Shown here: positions 43,537 to 52,199 of the stretch, piece by piece
How positions within the stretch are numbered: position 1 is the stretch's first letter
Layout of the letters: each line of letters begins with the position of its first letter
Origin: JANQOH01 sp965201155
GTDB taxonomy: Bacteria; Pseudomonadota; Alphaproteobacteria; UBA7887
Direction of reading: 5' to 3'
Length of the DNA: 64,000 nucleotides
Assembly: GCA_965201155.1 (NCBI GenBank)
Contig: OZ241752.1
Span: forward strand, 1,674,001 to 1,738,000
Translations under genes and position numbers: made by a program
Notes under the pieces: model-generated
Databases searched by the model: none
The model's input: the letters and a program-made list of their open reading frames with translations, nothing else
Told to the model about the DNA's origin: nothing

Positions 43537-44816
43537 GTTTGGCAGGCCAGATCGAGGCGCATCTGCTGCGCGACAGGATGCGGAAGCTGGGCAAGGCGGC
43601 GCGGAAGGCGGCGGCAATTCTGGCGCGGCAGCCGACAGAGGCGAAGAACGCGGCGCTGGTTGCAGCGGCGGCAGCGCTGCGGGCGCGGGCGCCGACGATC
43701 CTGGACGCGAATGCTGCCGATATGGAGCGTGCGCGGAGGCGGAACGTGAAAGGGGCGTTTCTGGACCGTCTGGCACTGGATGACGGGCGGATCGAAGGGA
43801 TGGCGCAGGGGTTGGAGGCAGTTGCCGAGCTTCCCGATCCTGTCGGGGCGGATATGGGTGCGTGGACGCGGCCCAACGGACTGGCCATTCGGCGGGTGCG
43901 GGTGCCGCTGGGAGTGATCGGCGTGATTTATGAATCGCGGCCGAATGTCACGGCGGATGCGGGGGCGCTGTGCTTGAAGGCGGGGAATGCAGCGATCCTG
44001 CGCGGCGGGTCGGAAAGTTTTGATTCCTCGCGGGCGATTCATGGCTGTCTTGCCGCCGGGCTTGGCGAGGCAGGGCTGCCGGAGGCGGCGATCCAGCTCG
44101 TGGATACGCGTGATCGCGCCGCGGTCGGCGAGATGCTGACGATGACGGACTATATTGATGTTGTCGTACCGCGCGGGGGCAAATCCCTGGTTGCGCGGAT
44201 TGCCGAGGAAAGCCGGGTGCCGGTGATCAAGCATCTGGACGGGATTTGCCATGTCTATATCGATCAGGCAGCGGATGCCGACATGGCAGCCTCGGTGACA
44301 CTGAACGCGAAGATGCGGCGGACGGGGATCTGCGGTGCGGCGGAAACGGTGCTGGTGCATCACGATGCCGTGGGGCGCGTGCTGCCCGGGGTTCTCAACG
44401 CGCTGATCGGCGCGGGGTGCGAGGTTCGCGGCGATCAGGCCGTGCAGGCGGTGGACGGGCGCGTGGTGCCGGCCAAATCGCAGGACTGGGATACCGAGTA
44501 TCTGGACTCGATTATTTCAGTGAAGGCGGTGAGCGGGATCGATGAGGCGATCGCGCATGTGGAAACGCATGGCTCGCACCATACGGACAGCATCATCACG
44601 GACGATGCGGAAGCTGCAGAGCAGTTCTTGCGGGAGGTGGACAGCGGAATTGTGCTGCATAACGCCTCGACGCAATACGCGGATGGCGGTGAGTTCGGGA
44701 TGGGTGCGGAGATCGGCATTTCAACGGGCAAGCTTCATGCGCGGGGGCCGGTGGGTCTGGAGCAATTGACGAGTTACAAATACGTGGTCCATGGCAGCGG
44801 TCAAACGCGGCCCTGA
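43533..44816 (+). CDS. proA: Gamma-glutamyl phosphate reductase
   Basis: It reduces glutamyl-5-phosphate to glutamate semialdehyde in proline synthesis. The 427-aa aldehyde-dehydrogenase-fold protein has VPLGVIGVIYESRPNVTADA, LKAGNAAILRGGSES and the catalytic cysteine in RRTGICGAAET near residue 266. ATGA overlap with proB; its own 3' end overlaps the following lipoprotein gene by 26 bases. Confidence 0.97.
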   Translation: MSLAGQIEAHLLRDRMRKLGKAARKAAAILARQPTEAKNAALVAAAAALRARAPTILDANAADMERARRRNVKGAFLDRLALDDGRIEGMAQGLEAVAELPDPVGADMGAWTRPNGLAIRRVRVPLGVIGVIYESRPNVTADAGALCLKAGNAAILRGGSESFDSSRAIHGCLAAGLGEAGLPEAAIQLVDTRDRAAVGEMLTMTDYIDVVVPRGGKSLVARIAEESRVPVIKHLDGICHVYIDQAADADMAASVTLNAKMRRTGICGAAETVLVHHDAVGRVLPGVLNALIGAGCEVRGDQAVQAVDGRVVPAKSQDWDTEYLDSIISVKAVSGIDEAIAHVETHGSHHTDSIITDDAEAAEQFLREVDSGIVLHNASTQYADGGEFGMGAEIGISTGKLHARGPVGLEQLTSYKYVVHGSGQTRP

Positions 44817-46032
44817 CGGTCGCTGCGGTGCAATAGCGGCCCTGGTGTTGTCGTTCGCACTCGGCGGGTGTTTCGAGAGCGACGAGGAACGCGCGGCGCG
44901 GGCATATGACTCGTTTGATTTTGCTGCGGCGCGAGTGTTGGCGGAGAAAGTTGCAGCGGCGGGGAATCCGCGCGGATTTGAGCTTCTGGCGCTGATGGCG
45001 GCGCAGGGCCTGGGCCGGTCCGTGGATTATGCCGAGGCTCTGGCAGCGATCGACAGGGCGATTGCCCTTGACGCGCGTTTTGCGGACACGCGGGCGGTGA
45101 TCGAGGCGCATATGGAGTCAGCGCGTGCCGGCGCGCAAGAGGCGTTCGCGGCGGAGGATTATGAGCGTGCGTGGCGTCTTGCGGCGCCGCTGGCGGCATG
45201 GGGAGACAAGGACGGCAAGGCGCTGGAGACGGAGATGGTCACCGGACACCATGTGGCGCTGCCGGGTTCCGACATGTCGTGGCGAGCATTCTGGACTCAT
45301 TGCAGTGGGAATCTGCGTTTCGAGGACGCCGAGCGCGGGGAAGAGGTTTTTGATGTGGATTGCCGCGGGCGCGCGGCGGTCTGGGACGGGATGGTGGTGC
45401 GGCAACTGCCTGGGCAAGTGCAGATCAAGATGCGTCCCGGACGGGCCGGCGCGCGGCCCGATCTTTCGTTGGAGGTTGCGGACGAGCTGGATCGGGAGCT
45501 CGTTCGTCCGGGCAGCAAGGTGCGGTTTGCAGGGGTTATTGCGGAGCGCGGGAGCGCCAATCATCCGGACCGTCTGAGCGCGGCGGAGGTTGTGGGGCCG
45601 GCGCCGCTGACGCCGGAGGAAACTGCCCGCGCCGATGCCCGGGAGCGGCAGATTGTTGCGGGCGCGTGCCAGCGTCTTGTCGCGAGTACCTACCGGGCGG
45701 GGCATATGCCGGAATGGGCGCTGGAGACCGAACAGCAGGTGATTGCCGGGGGCAGCCCCCGCAGCCGTGCGTTTTCGCTGCAAGTCGGCGTTACCAGCGG
45801 GCTCGAGCGATTTCAGCGCGCCGATGCAGGCGGGTGGCGCGCCGAGTTCGAGGGCACGGTTGCGCTGCAGAGCACAGTCGCGCGGGCGGCGCAGGTGACG
45901 GAATTCACGGCGTCATGCGTGATTGATGCGGAATGGCGAAAGGGCCGCGACCCGGCGCGGTTCGGCTCGCTGACTTTTCTGGCCATGTCCGAGCCGCGCT
46001 TGCAATCTGCGCCGGCGCGGTTGCGGCGATAG
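44791..46032 (+). CDS. Predicted lipoprotein with TPR/Sel1-like N-terminal region
   Basis: A 413-aa protein with a lipoprotein signal: positive N-terminus, ALVLSFALGGC lipobox with Cys near residue 27, then an acidic linker. Residues 35-155 are alpha-helical with TPR/Sel1-like spacing (YDSFDFAAARVLAEKVAAAG, FELLALMAAQGLGRSVDYAEAL). The C-terminal two-thirds are beta-rich and unfamiliar, with a few cysteines (THCSGNLRF, DVDCRGR). I do not recognise the family. The start lies inside proA, implying coupling, though the function is probably unrelated to proline. Confidence 0.65.
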   Translation: MAAVKRGPDGRCGAIAALVLSFALGGCFESDEERAARAYDSFDFAAARVLAEKVAAAGNPRGFELLALMAAQGLGRSVDYAEALAAIDRAIALDARFADTRAVIEAHMESARAGAQEAFAAEDYERAWRLAAPLAAWGDKDGKALETEMVTGHHVALPGSDMSWRAFWTHCSGNLRFEDAERGEEVFDVDCRGRAAVWDGMVVRQLPGQVQIKMRPGRAGARPDLSLEVADELDRELVRPGSKVRFAGVIAERGSANHPDRLSAAEVVGPAPLTPEETARADARERQIVAGACQRLVASTYRAGHMPEWALETEQQVIAGGSPRSRAFSLQVGVTSGLERFQRADAGGWRAEFEGTVALQSTVARAAQVTEFTASCVIDAEWRKGRDPARFGSLTFLAMSEPRLQSAPARLRR

Positions 46033-46047
46033 TCCGGGAGTCGCGCT

Positions 46048-48030
46048 GTGGCAGAAAAACCGGAAGAAATGGCAGTCGAGACCGTGTTCCTGTGCGACTG
46101 CGGCGGCAGTCAGGTCCTCGACCGCAGCCGTATCGAGGCGGCGACAGGGGTGCGCTGCTCGCGCATATATCGGGCGCTGTGCACGACAGAAAGCGCGGCG
46201 GCCGCCGAGGCGGTTGCGCAAGGTGCCGTGATTGCGTGCCAGCAGGAGCGGATCTGTTTCGAGGAACTGGCGGCCGACGCAGGCGTGCCGCCGCCGCGGC
46301 TGGTTGATCTGCGCGACCGGGCAGGGTGGTCAGATGAAGCGCGCCGGGCGGGGCCGAAGCAGGCAGCGCTGTTGGCGGACGCGCTGTTGCCGGCGCCGGC
46401 GACGCGGATGCTGGATGTGGTGTCGGACGGGCGGTGCCTGATCACAGGTTCGGCAGCGGCCGTGCTGCCAGCCGCCGCGCGGCTGGCTGATGTCCTGTCG
46501 GTGACGGCGCTGCTGCCGGAACCGCCGGAAGATGTGCCGCTCAACCGGCGGTTCGAGGTGATTTGCGGCGTGTTGAAGGAGGCGCGCGGCGCGCTGGGCG
46601 GCTTTCAGTTGCGGATAGACGGGCTGCGCCAGCTGGAGCCCGGCGGGCGCGGGAGTTTCGGATTCTCTCCGCCGCGCGACGGGGCGCTGAGCGAGTGCGA
46701 CGTGATCCTGGACCTTTCCGGCGGGCCGGCACTGTTTCCGGCAGCCGCGGAGCGCGACGGCTATCTGCGTGCGGATCCGCGGCGCGCTGCGGCGGTTGCC
46801 GACGCAGTATTCGAAGCCGGGCAGATGACAGGCACGTTCGAGAAGCCGCTTCATGTGCGCCTTGAGGAGACATTGTGCGCGCATTCGCGGGCGCAGCAGA
46901 CGGGGTGTTCGCGGTGCCTGGATGCGTGCCCGACGGGGGCGCTGGCACCGGCGGGCGATCACGTGGCTGTGGACCCGGCGATTTGCGCCGGTTGCGGCGC
47001 GTGCTCCGCCGTGTGTCCCTCCGGTGCGGTGGCGTATGACGCGCCGCCGCTGTCGGCGTTGTTTCGCCGCATCGAGGTGTTGGCGCGGACTCACCGGGAG
47101 GCGGGGGGCGCAGCGCCGCGTCTGTTGGTGACAGATTCGGATTTCGGCGTGGAAATAGTGGCGCTGGCGGCTCGGTTCGGTCGGGGGTTGCCGGCCGATG
47201 TCATTCCGCTGGCTCTGGACGGGGCGGCGCAGTTCGGCCACACGGAGATGCTGGCTGCACTGGCGTGCGGGTTTGCGGTTGTGGATATACTGCCGGCGCC
47301 GCGGGCGGACAGGGTGACGCCGGCAAGCGAACTGGCGCTGGCCGAAGCAATGGGCGGGGCCGGGCGGCTGCGGCTGCTGGAAGCGGGGGATCCTGACGCG
47401 CTGTGCGCGGCGCTGTACGAGGCGCGCCCGCCCGCACCCGGGGTGGAGCCGATATTGCCGCTGGGGCCGCGGCGCCAGATTGCGCGGCTAGCCGCGAAGG
47501 CGCTGAACCCCGGCAGCGACGCGGCGCTGCCGCTGCCGGAGGGAGCGCCCTATGGCGCAGTGCAGGTGGACAAGGAAGCGTGTACGCTGTGCCTTGCATG
47601 CGTTTCATTATGTCCGTCTGGCGCTTTGGCCGACAATACGGAAAAGCCGCAGCTTCGGTTTCAGGAGGATGCATGCCTGCAATGCGGCCTGTGTCGGCGG
47701 GTGTGCCCGGAAAGCGCGATCACCCTGGAGCCGCGGCTGGACCTGTCGGATGCGGCGCTGGGGCAGAAGGTTCTCAATGAGGAAGAGCCCTGTGAATGCG
47801 TTGAGTGCGGCAAGCCGTTCGGCGTGAAATCGACGGTCGACCGGATTTTGAGACAATTGGCCGGAAAGCACGCGATGTTCGCCGACTCCGGGGCGGCGCG
47901 CATGATACGCATGTGTGAAGATTGCCGGGTGCGTGCGCAGTTTCATTCGCAGAACAATCCGTTTGCTGCGGGTGAGCGCCCGCGGGTGCGGACTTCGGAT
48001 GATTATTTTCCCAAGCGGGAGGATCAGTGA
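46048..48030 (+). CDS. Large protein with four 4Fe-4S cluster motifs (formate-dehydrogenase-associated ferredoxin type)
   Basis: A 660-aa cytoplasmic iron-sulfur protein. After an N-terminal region with scattered cysteines (FLCDCGGSQ, CQQERICFEELA), four ferredoxin motifs occur in two pairs: around residues 277-297 (CSRCLDACP), 312-325 (CAGCGACSAVCP), 511-523 (CTLCLACVSLCP) and 543-555 (CLQCGLCRRVCP). The C-terminus has a CECVECGKPFG...CEDCR arrangement that looks like a zinc site. Proteins with this plan are encoded near molybdenum/tungsten formate dehydrogenase genes in alphaproteobacteria; that link is from memory. GTG start; overlaps the convergent cytochrome gene by 7 bases. Confidence 0.78.
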   Translation: MAEKPEEMAVETVFLCDCGGSQVLDRSRIEAATGVRCSRIYRALCTTESAAAAEAVAQGAVIACQQERICFEELAADAGVPPPRLVDLRDRAGWSDEARRAGPKQAALLADALLPAPATRMLDVVSDGRCLITGSAAAVLPAAARLADVLSVTALLPEPPEDVPLNRRFEVICGVLKEARGALGGFQLRIDGLRQLEPGGRGSFGFSPPRDGALSECDVILDLSGGPALFPAAAERDGYLRADPRRAAAVADAVFEAGQMTGTFEKPLHVRLEETLCAHSRAQQTGCSRCLDACPTGALAPAGDHVAVDPAICAGCGACSAVCPSGAVAYDAPPLSALFRRIEVLARTHREAGGAAPRLLVTDSDFGVEIVALAARFGRGLPADVIPLALDGAAQFGHTEMLAALACGFAVVDILPAPRADRVTPASELALAEAMGGAGRLRLLEAGDPDALCAALYEARPPAPGVEPILPLGPRRQIARLAAKALNPGSDAALPLPEGAPYGAVQVDKEACTLCLACVSLCPSGALADNTEKPQLRFQEDACLQCGLCRRVCPESAITLEPRLDLSDAALGQKVLNEEEPCECVECGKPFGVKSTVDRILRQLAGKHAMFADSGAARMIRMCEDCRVRAQFHSQNNPFAAGERPRVRTSDDYFPKREDQ

Positions 48031-48809
48031 CCGGCGAGAGGCGCGCCAAGTTCGGCGGGTGGTATGGCGGCGGTAAAGGCGACAATCGCGTCCAGTTCCT
48101 CGATTGTGAGGATGAGCGGGGCGATGGGTGATGGCCGAGTGGGATCGAACTGTTCGGTTACCTCCGCGATCTGTGTGAAGGCCGGGTGCGGATTGCGGAG
48201 ATAAAAACTGCGAAAGCGCTGCTCCCAGTCGCCGAAGGTGCGCAGCACGGCGAATGAGGGAGTGGAGCCGAGTCCGTGCATGCGGTTGCGGGGGCCGATG
48301 ACATGGCAGCGGCCGCACCGGGCGAATGCAAGGCGTTCGCCGGCGTGCGGGTCGGCGGTTGGCGCGGCCGTCAGCGCCGCGGCGATATCAGGGCCGGGGG
48401 CGGTATAGAGCGGTTCGCCGTGCGGCGCGAAGGACTCGATTGTGCGCCGGCCGATATCGGAGACAAGCCAGTCGAGAAAGCGGGTCGTGAATATCCGGGT
48501 GGATTCCGCATCGGCGGGGCCGGTACGGGCGGCGTAGAGCGTGTCGCCGCGGCGGAACACGGCGACGGCGTCATTCAGGTCGATCCGCGGAACGATCAGG
48601 ACATGCGCGGCAGCATGGTCGGCGAGGGGGATGACGGTGACGCGCACGCCGGTCTTCAGGGAGAAGCGCGGCAGGATATATTGGAGCAGGCCGCTGTCGG
48701 CGAGTTCGGGGGCGGCAGCCAGGGTGATGCGGCGCTCCTGTGCCAGGGCGCTTTGCAGGAACAGCGGCGTGCACAGCATGGCGATCAGCCATTGCGACCA
48801 TCTTGGCAT
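48024..48809 (-). CDS. Fusion of vestigial tungstate-type binding domain and c-type cytochrome
   Basis: A 261-aa exported protein (signal peptide to about residue 24, ending SALAQ). Residues 26-62 (RRITLAAAPELADSGLLQYI, then LPRFSLKTGVRVTVIPL) match the first strand and helix of TupA-type anion-binding proteins, and residues 108-130 (TTRFLDWLVSDIGRRTIESF) match the closing helix of that fold, but the middle of the domain is missing. A cytochrome c domain follows, with the heme motif CGRCH at residues 165-169 and a proline-rich helix to the end. It is divergent from the DUF6494-Mrp operon. Role inferred: a periplasmic electron carrier linked to the neighbouring metal enzyme system. Confidence 0.75.
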   Translation of the reverse strand: MPRWSQWLIAMLCTPLFLQSALAQERRITLAAAPELADSGLLQYILPRFSLKTGVRVTVIPLADHAAAHVLIVPRIDLNDAVAVFRRGDTLYAARTGPADAESTRIFTTRFLDWLVSDIGRRTIESFAPHGEPLYTAPGPDIAAALTAAPTADPHAGERLAFARCGRCHVIGPRNRMHGLGSTPSFAVLRTFGDWEQRFRSFYLRNPHPAFTQIAEVTEQFDPTRPSPIAPLILTIEELDAIVAFTAAIPPAELGAPLAGH

Positions 48810-48904
48810 GGGCCGGATTCTCCGGTGACGGGACCGGTGCTGAATCTGGGTTAAATTGGCGCGGCGGACAATATGCGGGCCGCGCGGCAGGGCGGAGGAG
48901 GACC

Positions 48905-49108
48905 ATGAGCGACGAATTCACGATGTCGATGCGCCGCTTTCTGAAGCAGGTGGGTGTGACGTCGCAGCAGGCGATGGAAGAGGCGTTGCGCGAGGCCGGG
49001 GCCGAGCGGGTGGCGGGCAAGGCGTTCGCCGCGCGCATGGTCCTGACGATTGACGAGCTGGGCCTTGTTCACACGGTAGAAGGGCAGATCGGCGGCAAGT
49101 CCGAATGA
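48905..49108 (+). CDS. DUF6494-like small protein
   Basis: A 67-aa protein: MSMRRFLKQVGVTSQQAMEE helix, a basic middle and a beta-rich end (ARMVLTIDELGLVHTVEGQI). It resembles the short alphaproteobacterial proteins I recall as DUF6494, typically next to an mrp gene. Ribosome site ggaggagg. Its stop overlaps the mrp start (ATGA), so it is the first gene of a four-gene coupled operon. Function unknown; a role in Fe-S or cofactor delivery is inferred from position. Confidence 0.75.
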   Translation: MSDEFTMSMRRFLKQVGVTSQQAMEEALREAGAERVAGKAFAARMVLTIDELGLVHTVEGQIGGKSE

Positions 49109-50151
49109 GCGCACAGCGCGAAGATGTTCTGGCGGCACTGAAGGGTGTCGCGGACCCCTTGAGCGGGCGTGATCTTGCGGCATCCGGGATGGTGCGCGCA
49201 TTGACCGTGTCGGACGGCGCGGTGCGTGTCGTGCTGGAAATCGATTCGGCGCGGGCGGAAGCGATGGAACCGGTTCGCGCGCAGGCGGAAGCTGCGGTGC
49301 GGGCAGTCGCCGGCGTGGCGTCTGCCACCGTGGTGTTGACGGCGCATGGCGGCGTAGCGCGGGCGCGGGAAGAGCCGGTGCCGGAGCGGCGCATTCCCGG
49401 CGTCGAGCGGATTGTGGCGATTGCCTCGGGAAAGGGCGGGGTCGGAAAGTCGACGGTAGCAGCGAATCTCGCTGCGGCGCTGGCGGCGGAAGGGCGCCGC
49501 ACGGGGTTGCTGGATGCGGATGTCTACGGGCCGTCGCAACCGCGAATGCTGGGCGTCAGCGGCCGTCCTGCTTCTCCGGACGGCAAGCTGATCCTGCCAT
49601 TGCGGAATCATGGCGTGACGATGATGTCGATCGGTCTGATGACCCGGGAGGACGAAGCGGTGGTATGGCGCGGGCCGATGCTGATGGGTGCGCTGCAACA
49701 AATGATGACGCAGGTGCAGTGGGGCGCGCTGGATGTATTGCTTGTGGATTTGCCGCCCGGCACCGGCGATGTGCCGTTGACGCTCGCGCAACAGGCTGAG
49801 GTGACAGGAGCCATCATCGTATCGACGCCGCAGGATGTGGCGTTGCTGGATGCGCGCAAGGGCATCAACATGTTCCACAAGATGGGGACGCCGATCCTCG
49901 GCGTGATCGAAAACATGTCCGCATATGTGTGCTCGCAATGCGGGCATGAGGAGCACATGTTCGGGCATGGCGGCGCGCGGGCGCTGGCGGACGGGTTGGG
50001 GGCGCCGTTGCTGGCGGAAATTCCGCTTGATCTGGATATTCGGCTGGGGTCCGACGGCGGTGCGCCGGTTGTGGTTGCGAAGCCGTCATCGCCGCGGGCG
50101 GAGATCTTTCGCGAATTGGCGCGCACATTGATTGCGGATGGCAGTGCTTGA
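49105..50151 (+). CDS. Mrp/ApbC-type iron-sulfur cluster carrier ATPase
   Basis: A 348-aa P-loop protein that carries 4Fe-4S clusters to apo-enzymes. A short MIP18-like N-terminal domain (residues 1-85) precedes IASGKGGVGKSTVAANLA (deviant Walker A), the DADVYGPSQPRMLG motif, VDLPPGTGDVPLTLAQQ, and the cluster-binding CxxC (CSQCG) near residue 273. Overlaps its neighbours at both ends. The placement beside a large Fe-S protein gene suggests a dedicated client, but Mrp is also a general factor. Confidence 0.92.
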   Translation: MSAQREDVLAALKGVADPLSGRDLAASGMVRALTVSDGAVRVVLEIDSARAEAMEPVRAQAEAAVRAVAGVASATVVLTAHGGVARAREEPVPERRIPGVERIVAIASGKGGVGKSTVAANLAAALAAEGRRTGLLDADVYGPSQPRMLGVSGRPASPDGKLILPLRNHGVTMMSIGLMTREDEAVVWRGPMLMGALQQMMTQVQWGALDVLLVDLPPGTGDVPLTLAQQAEVTGAIIVSTPQDVALLDARKGINMFHKMGTPILGVIENMSAYVCSQCGHEEHMFGHGGARALADGLGAPLLAEIPLDLDIRLGSDGGAPVVVAKPSSPRAEIFRELARTLIADGSA

Positions 50152-50875
50152 GGATGGCATAGGGCGGAACGCCGTGTTGAATCTGCCGCCGCCGTTTCGC
50201 GGGCGCGCGGCGGCCGGCAGCGACCCGTTTGTCGAGGCATCCGCGCTGGCGGCGGCAGGGTGTGACCCCGGACTGGTAGTGCATGACGCGGACCCGGTGC
50301 GGCCGGCGGCGGCCTTGGTTCTGGCGCCGGATGTGGCGCTGCGTGCGGCAATCGGGGCGATGGCGCCGGCATGCGGTCTGGGGTTTCACCACGCGATGGG
50401 CGCGCTGGCGCCGCCGCAGACAGCAGTGCATTTGTCGTGGAGCGGCGGATTGTGGGTAAACGGTGCAGTGTGCGGGCGGTTGCGCGCAGCGGCGCAGGAG
50501 TGTGAACCCGATTGCGAACCGGACTGGCTGGTGATGGGGCTGGAAGCGCGCATGGCGGGGCGTGATTTCGCGTCCGGGGGCACGTCACTGGCTGAGGAAG
50601 GATGCGGCGGAATTGCGCCGACAGAGCTTCTGGAAAGCTGGTCCCGGCACGTGTTGTCGTGGATCAATCGCTGGAGTGTTGACGGGCCGGTGCCGCTGCT
50701 CGCCACGTGGCGCGGATTGGCGCACGCCATGGGCGAGTCTGTCGAAATATGTGTTCGCGACGCTCAGCTGACAGGGGTGTTTATCGGGGTGGATGACGAA
50801 TTTTGTCTGATTCAGCGTGATGGGGGGCATGTCCGCCATGTGCCGCCCGATGCGCTGCTGGAGCCAGTGTCATGA
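50138..50875 (+). CDS. Biotin/lipoate-protein-ligase-like protein
   Basis: A 245-aa protein with traces of the biotin/lipoate ligase fold: the N-terminal LNLPPPFRGR and the VHLSWSGGLWVNGAVCGRLR region resemble BPL/LplA strands, and a small C-terminal domain (ELTGVFIGVDDEFCLIQRDG-like, here QLTGVFIGVDDEFCLIQRD) resembles DUF4444. The lysine of the GRGRxGRxW/KxxG ligase motifs is not evident, so activity is doubtful. Start ATG 50138 lies inside mrp by 14 bases; a TTG at 50132 is possible. Part of the DUF6494-mrp-ligase-DUF6505 operon. Confidence 0.7.
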   Translation: MAVLEDGIGRNAVLNLPPPFRGRAAAGSDPFVEASALAAAGCDPGLVVHDADPVRPAAALVLAPDVALRAAIGAMAPACGLGFHHAMGALAPPQTAVHLSWSGGLWVNGAVCGRLRAAAQECEPDCEPDWLVMGLEARMAGRDFASGGTSLAEEGCGGIAPTELLESWSRHVLSWINRWSVDGPVPLLATWRGLAHAMGESVEICVRDAQLTGVFIGVDDEFCLIQRDGGHVRHVPPDALLEPVS

Positions 50876-51357
50876 ATCTTGCGCGGGCGATTCATTTCGA
50901 CGAAAGCGACATGAATATCTTTCACAGCCCGGCGCGCACGGGGGAATGGTGCATTTCCGGCGGGTTCGAATTTTCGGACTGGGGCGCGGGGGATTTGACA
51001 GGCAAGGCGCGGCAGGCCTTCACGAATGGCTGGCTTGGGGCGGAGACGTTCGGGCGGGTGACATTTGTTGCAGTTGCGCGCGTCGAAGCGCGTGAGTTCG
51101 AGGCATTGACGCTCCGGCTGGCGGAACATTTTGTCGAGATATACGGCGCGCCGTCGGTGGCCGCGGCGCTGCCGACAGCGCGCGGCGAAATGGCGCATAT
51201 GGCGGAACTATGCGCGGAGGCGCCGGCCAACACATTGTTGACGGTGTTTCGCGAACTGACAGATGCCGGAGTGAAGGAGAGCTATCGCACCATCAAGGCG
51301 CAAGCGGCCGGTCTGGACATGTTCGGCATTCACGGCGAGCCCGGCGGGAGCGCCTGA
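50872..51357 (+). CDS. DUF6505-like protein
   Basis: A 161-aa cytoplasmic protein with no signal or membrane segment. The N-terminus LARAIHFDESDMNIFHSPAR and the following GEWCISGGFEFSDW and GKARQAFTNGWLG are the features I associate with DUF6505, found with biotin/lipoate-ligase-like genes. It is coupled to the upstream gene by ATGA and its 3' end overlaps the convergent tupA by 28 bases. Function unknown. Confidence 0.72.
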   Translation: MNLARAIHFDESDMNIFHSPARTGEWCISGGFEFSDWGAGDLTGKARQAFTNGWLGAETFGRVTFVAVARVEAREFEALTLRLAEHFVEIYGAPSVAAALPTARGEMAHMAELCAEAPANTLLTVFRELTDAGVKESYRTIKAQAAGLDMFGIHGEPGGSA

Positions 51358-52199
51358 GACTCCGGCGGTGCTTGTTCTTCAGTTGCGTTGTGGTGGAAAA
51401 GACGGACGCCGTCGATGGTGTAGTTGTTGATCAGCGCGCGGGCGCGGGGGCCGGCGAGCCATCGTTCGAGTGCGGCGGCGGACAGATGCTTCACATGGGG
51501 GTGCTGCGCCGGACTTACCGGCAGATAGGCATATTGGTTGAGAAGGGCGGGGTCGCCCGCATGAAGCAGGACGAGGCCGCGCTTGTTGCCGAATTTCATC
51601 CAGCTGGCGCGGTCGGACAGGATGTAGGCATCCATGGCGGCGGCCGCATTGAGGGCGGCGCCCATGCCGGCGCCAACGGCGCGATACCATTTGCCGAAAC
51701 GCTGCGGGTCATGCTGTGCAGCACGCCAGAGGGCGAGTTCCCTCTTGTGGGTGCCGCTGTCATCGCCGCGGCTGACGAAAGGGGCGGCAGCGCGGGCGAT
51801 ACCGGCCAATGCGGCGGCGGCCGTGCCGGCTTCGGCGATACCCGCAGGGTCATGCGCCGGTCCGATCAGCACGAAATCATTGAACATGATTTCGCGGCGG
51901 TGGGTAGCAAAACCGTCGGCGACGAACGCTTCTTCGGCGGCGCGGGAGTGGACGAGGACAGCATCGACATCGCCGGCGCGTCCCAGTCTGAGCGCCTGGC
52001 CGGTGCCGACCACCAGAAGCTGCACATCGATTTCGATGTCGCGCGCCGCCGCCGGCAGCAGAATGTCGGCGAGACCGGAATGCTGGAACGAGGTGGTGGC
52101 GGCCATGCGCATGGTTTCGGCATTGGCGGCGCCCGCGACAAGGAGGGTTGCGGCGATGGCGAGCGCGCTCTTGAGGACCCCGTTGCGGCAACGGGTCAT
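51330..52199 (-). CDS. tupA: Tungstate ABC transporter, substrate-binding protein
   Basis: A 289-aa periplasmic protein with a signal peptide (ALAIAATLLVAGAANA). It carries the TupA anion-binding motifs: MAATTSFQHSGLADILLP (TTTS-type motif), VGTGQALRLGRAGDVDAVLVH, and FVSRGDDSGTHKRELALW. TupA proteins bind tungstate, often more tightly than molybdate. The gene is last in tupB-tupC-tupA, coupled by overlaps. Gene order B-C-A instead of A-B-C is notable. Confidence 0.9.
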   Translation of the reverse strand: MTRCRNGVLKSALAIAATLLVAGAANAETMRMAATTSFQHSGLADILLPAAARDIEIDVQLLVVGTGQALRLGRAGDVDAVLVHSRAAEEAFVADGFATHRREIMFNDFVLIGPAHDPAGIAEAGTAAAALAGIARAAAPFVSRGDDSGTHKRELALWRAAQHDPQRFGKWYRAVGAGMGAALNAAAAMDAYILSDRASWMKFGNKRGLVLLHAGDPALLNQYAYLPVSPAQHPHVKHLSAAALERWLAGPRARALINNYTIDGVRLFHHNATEEQAPPESQALPPGSP

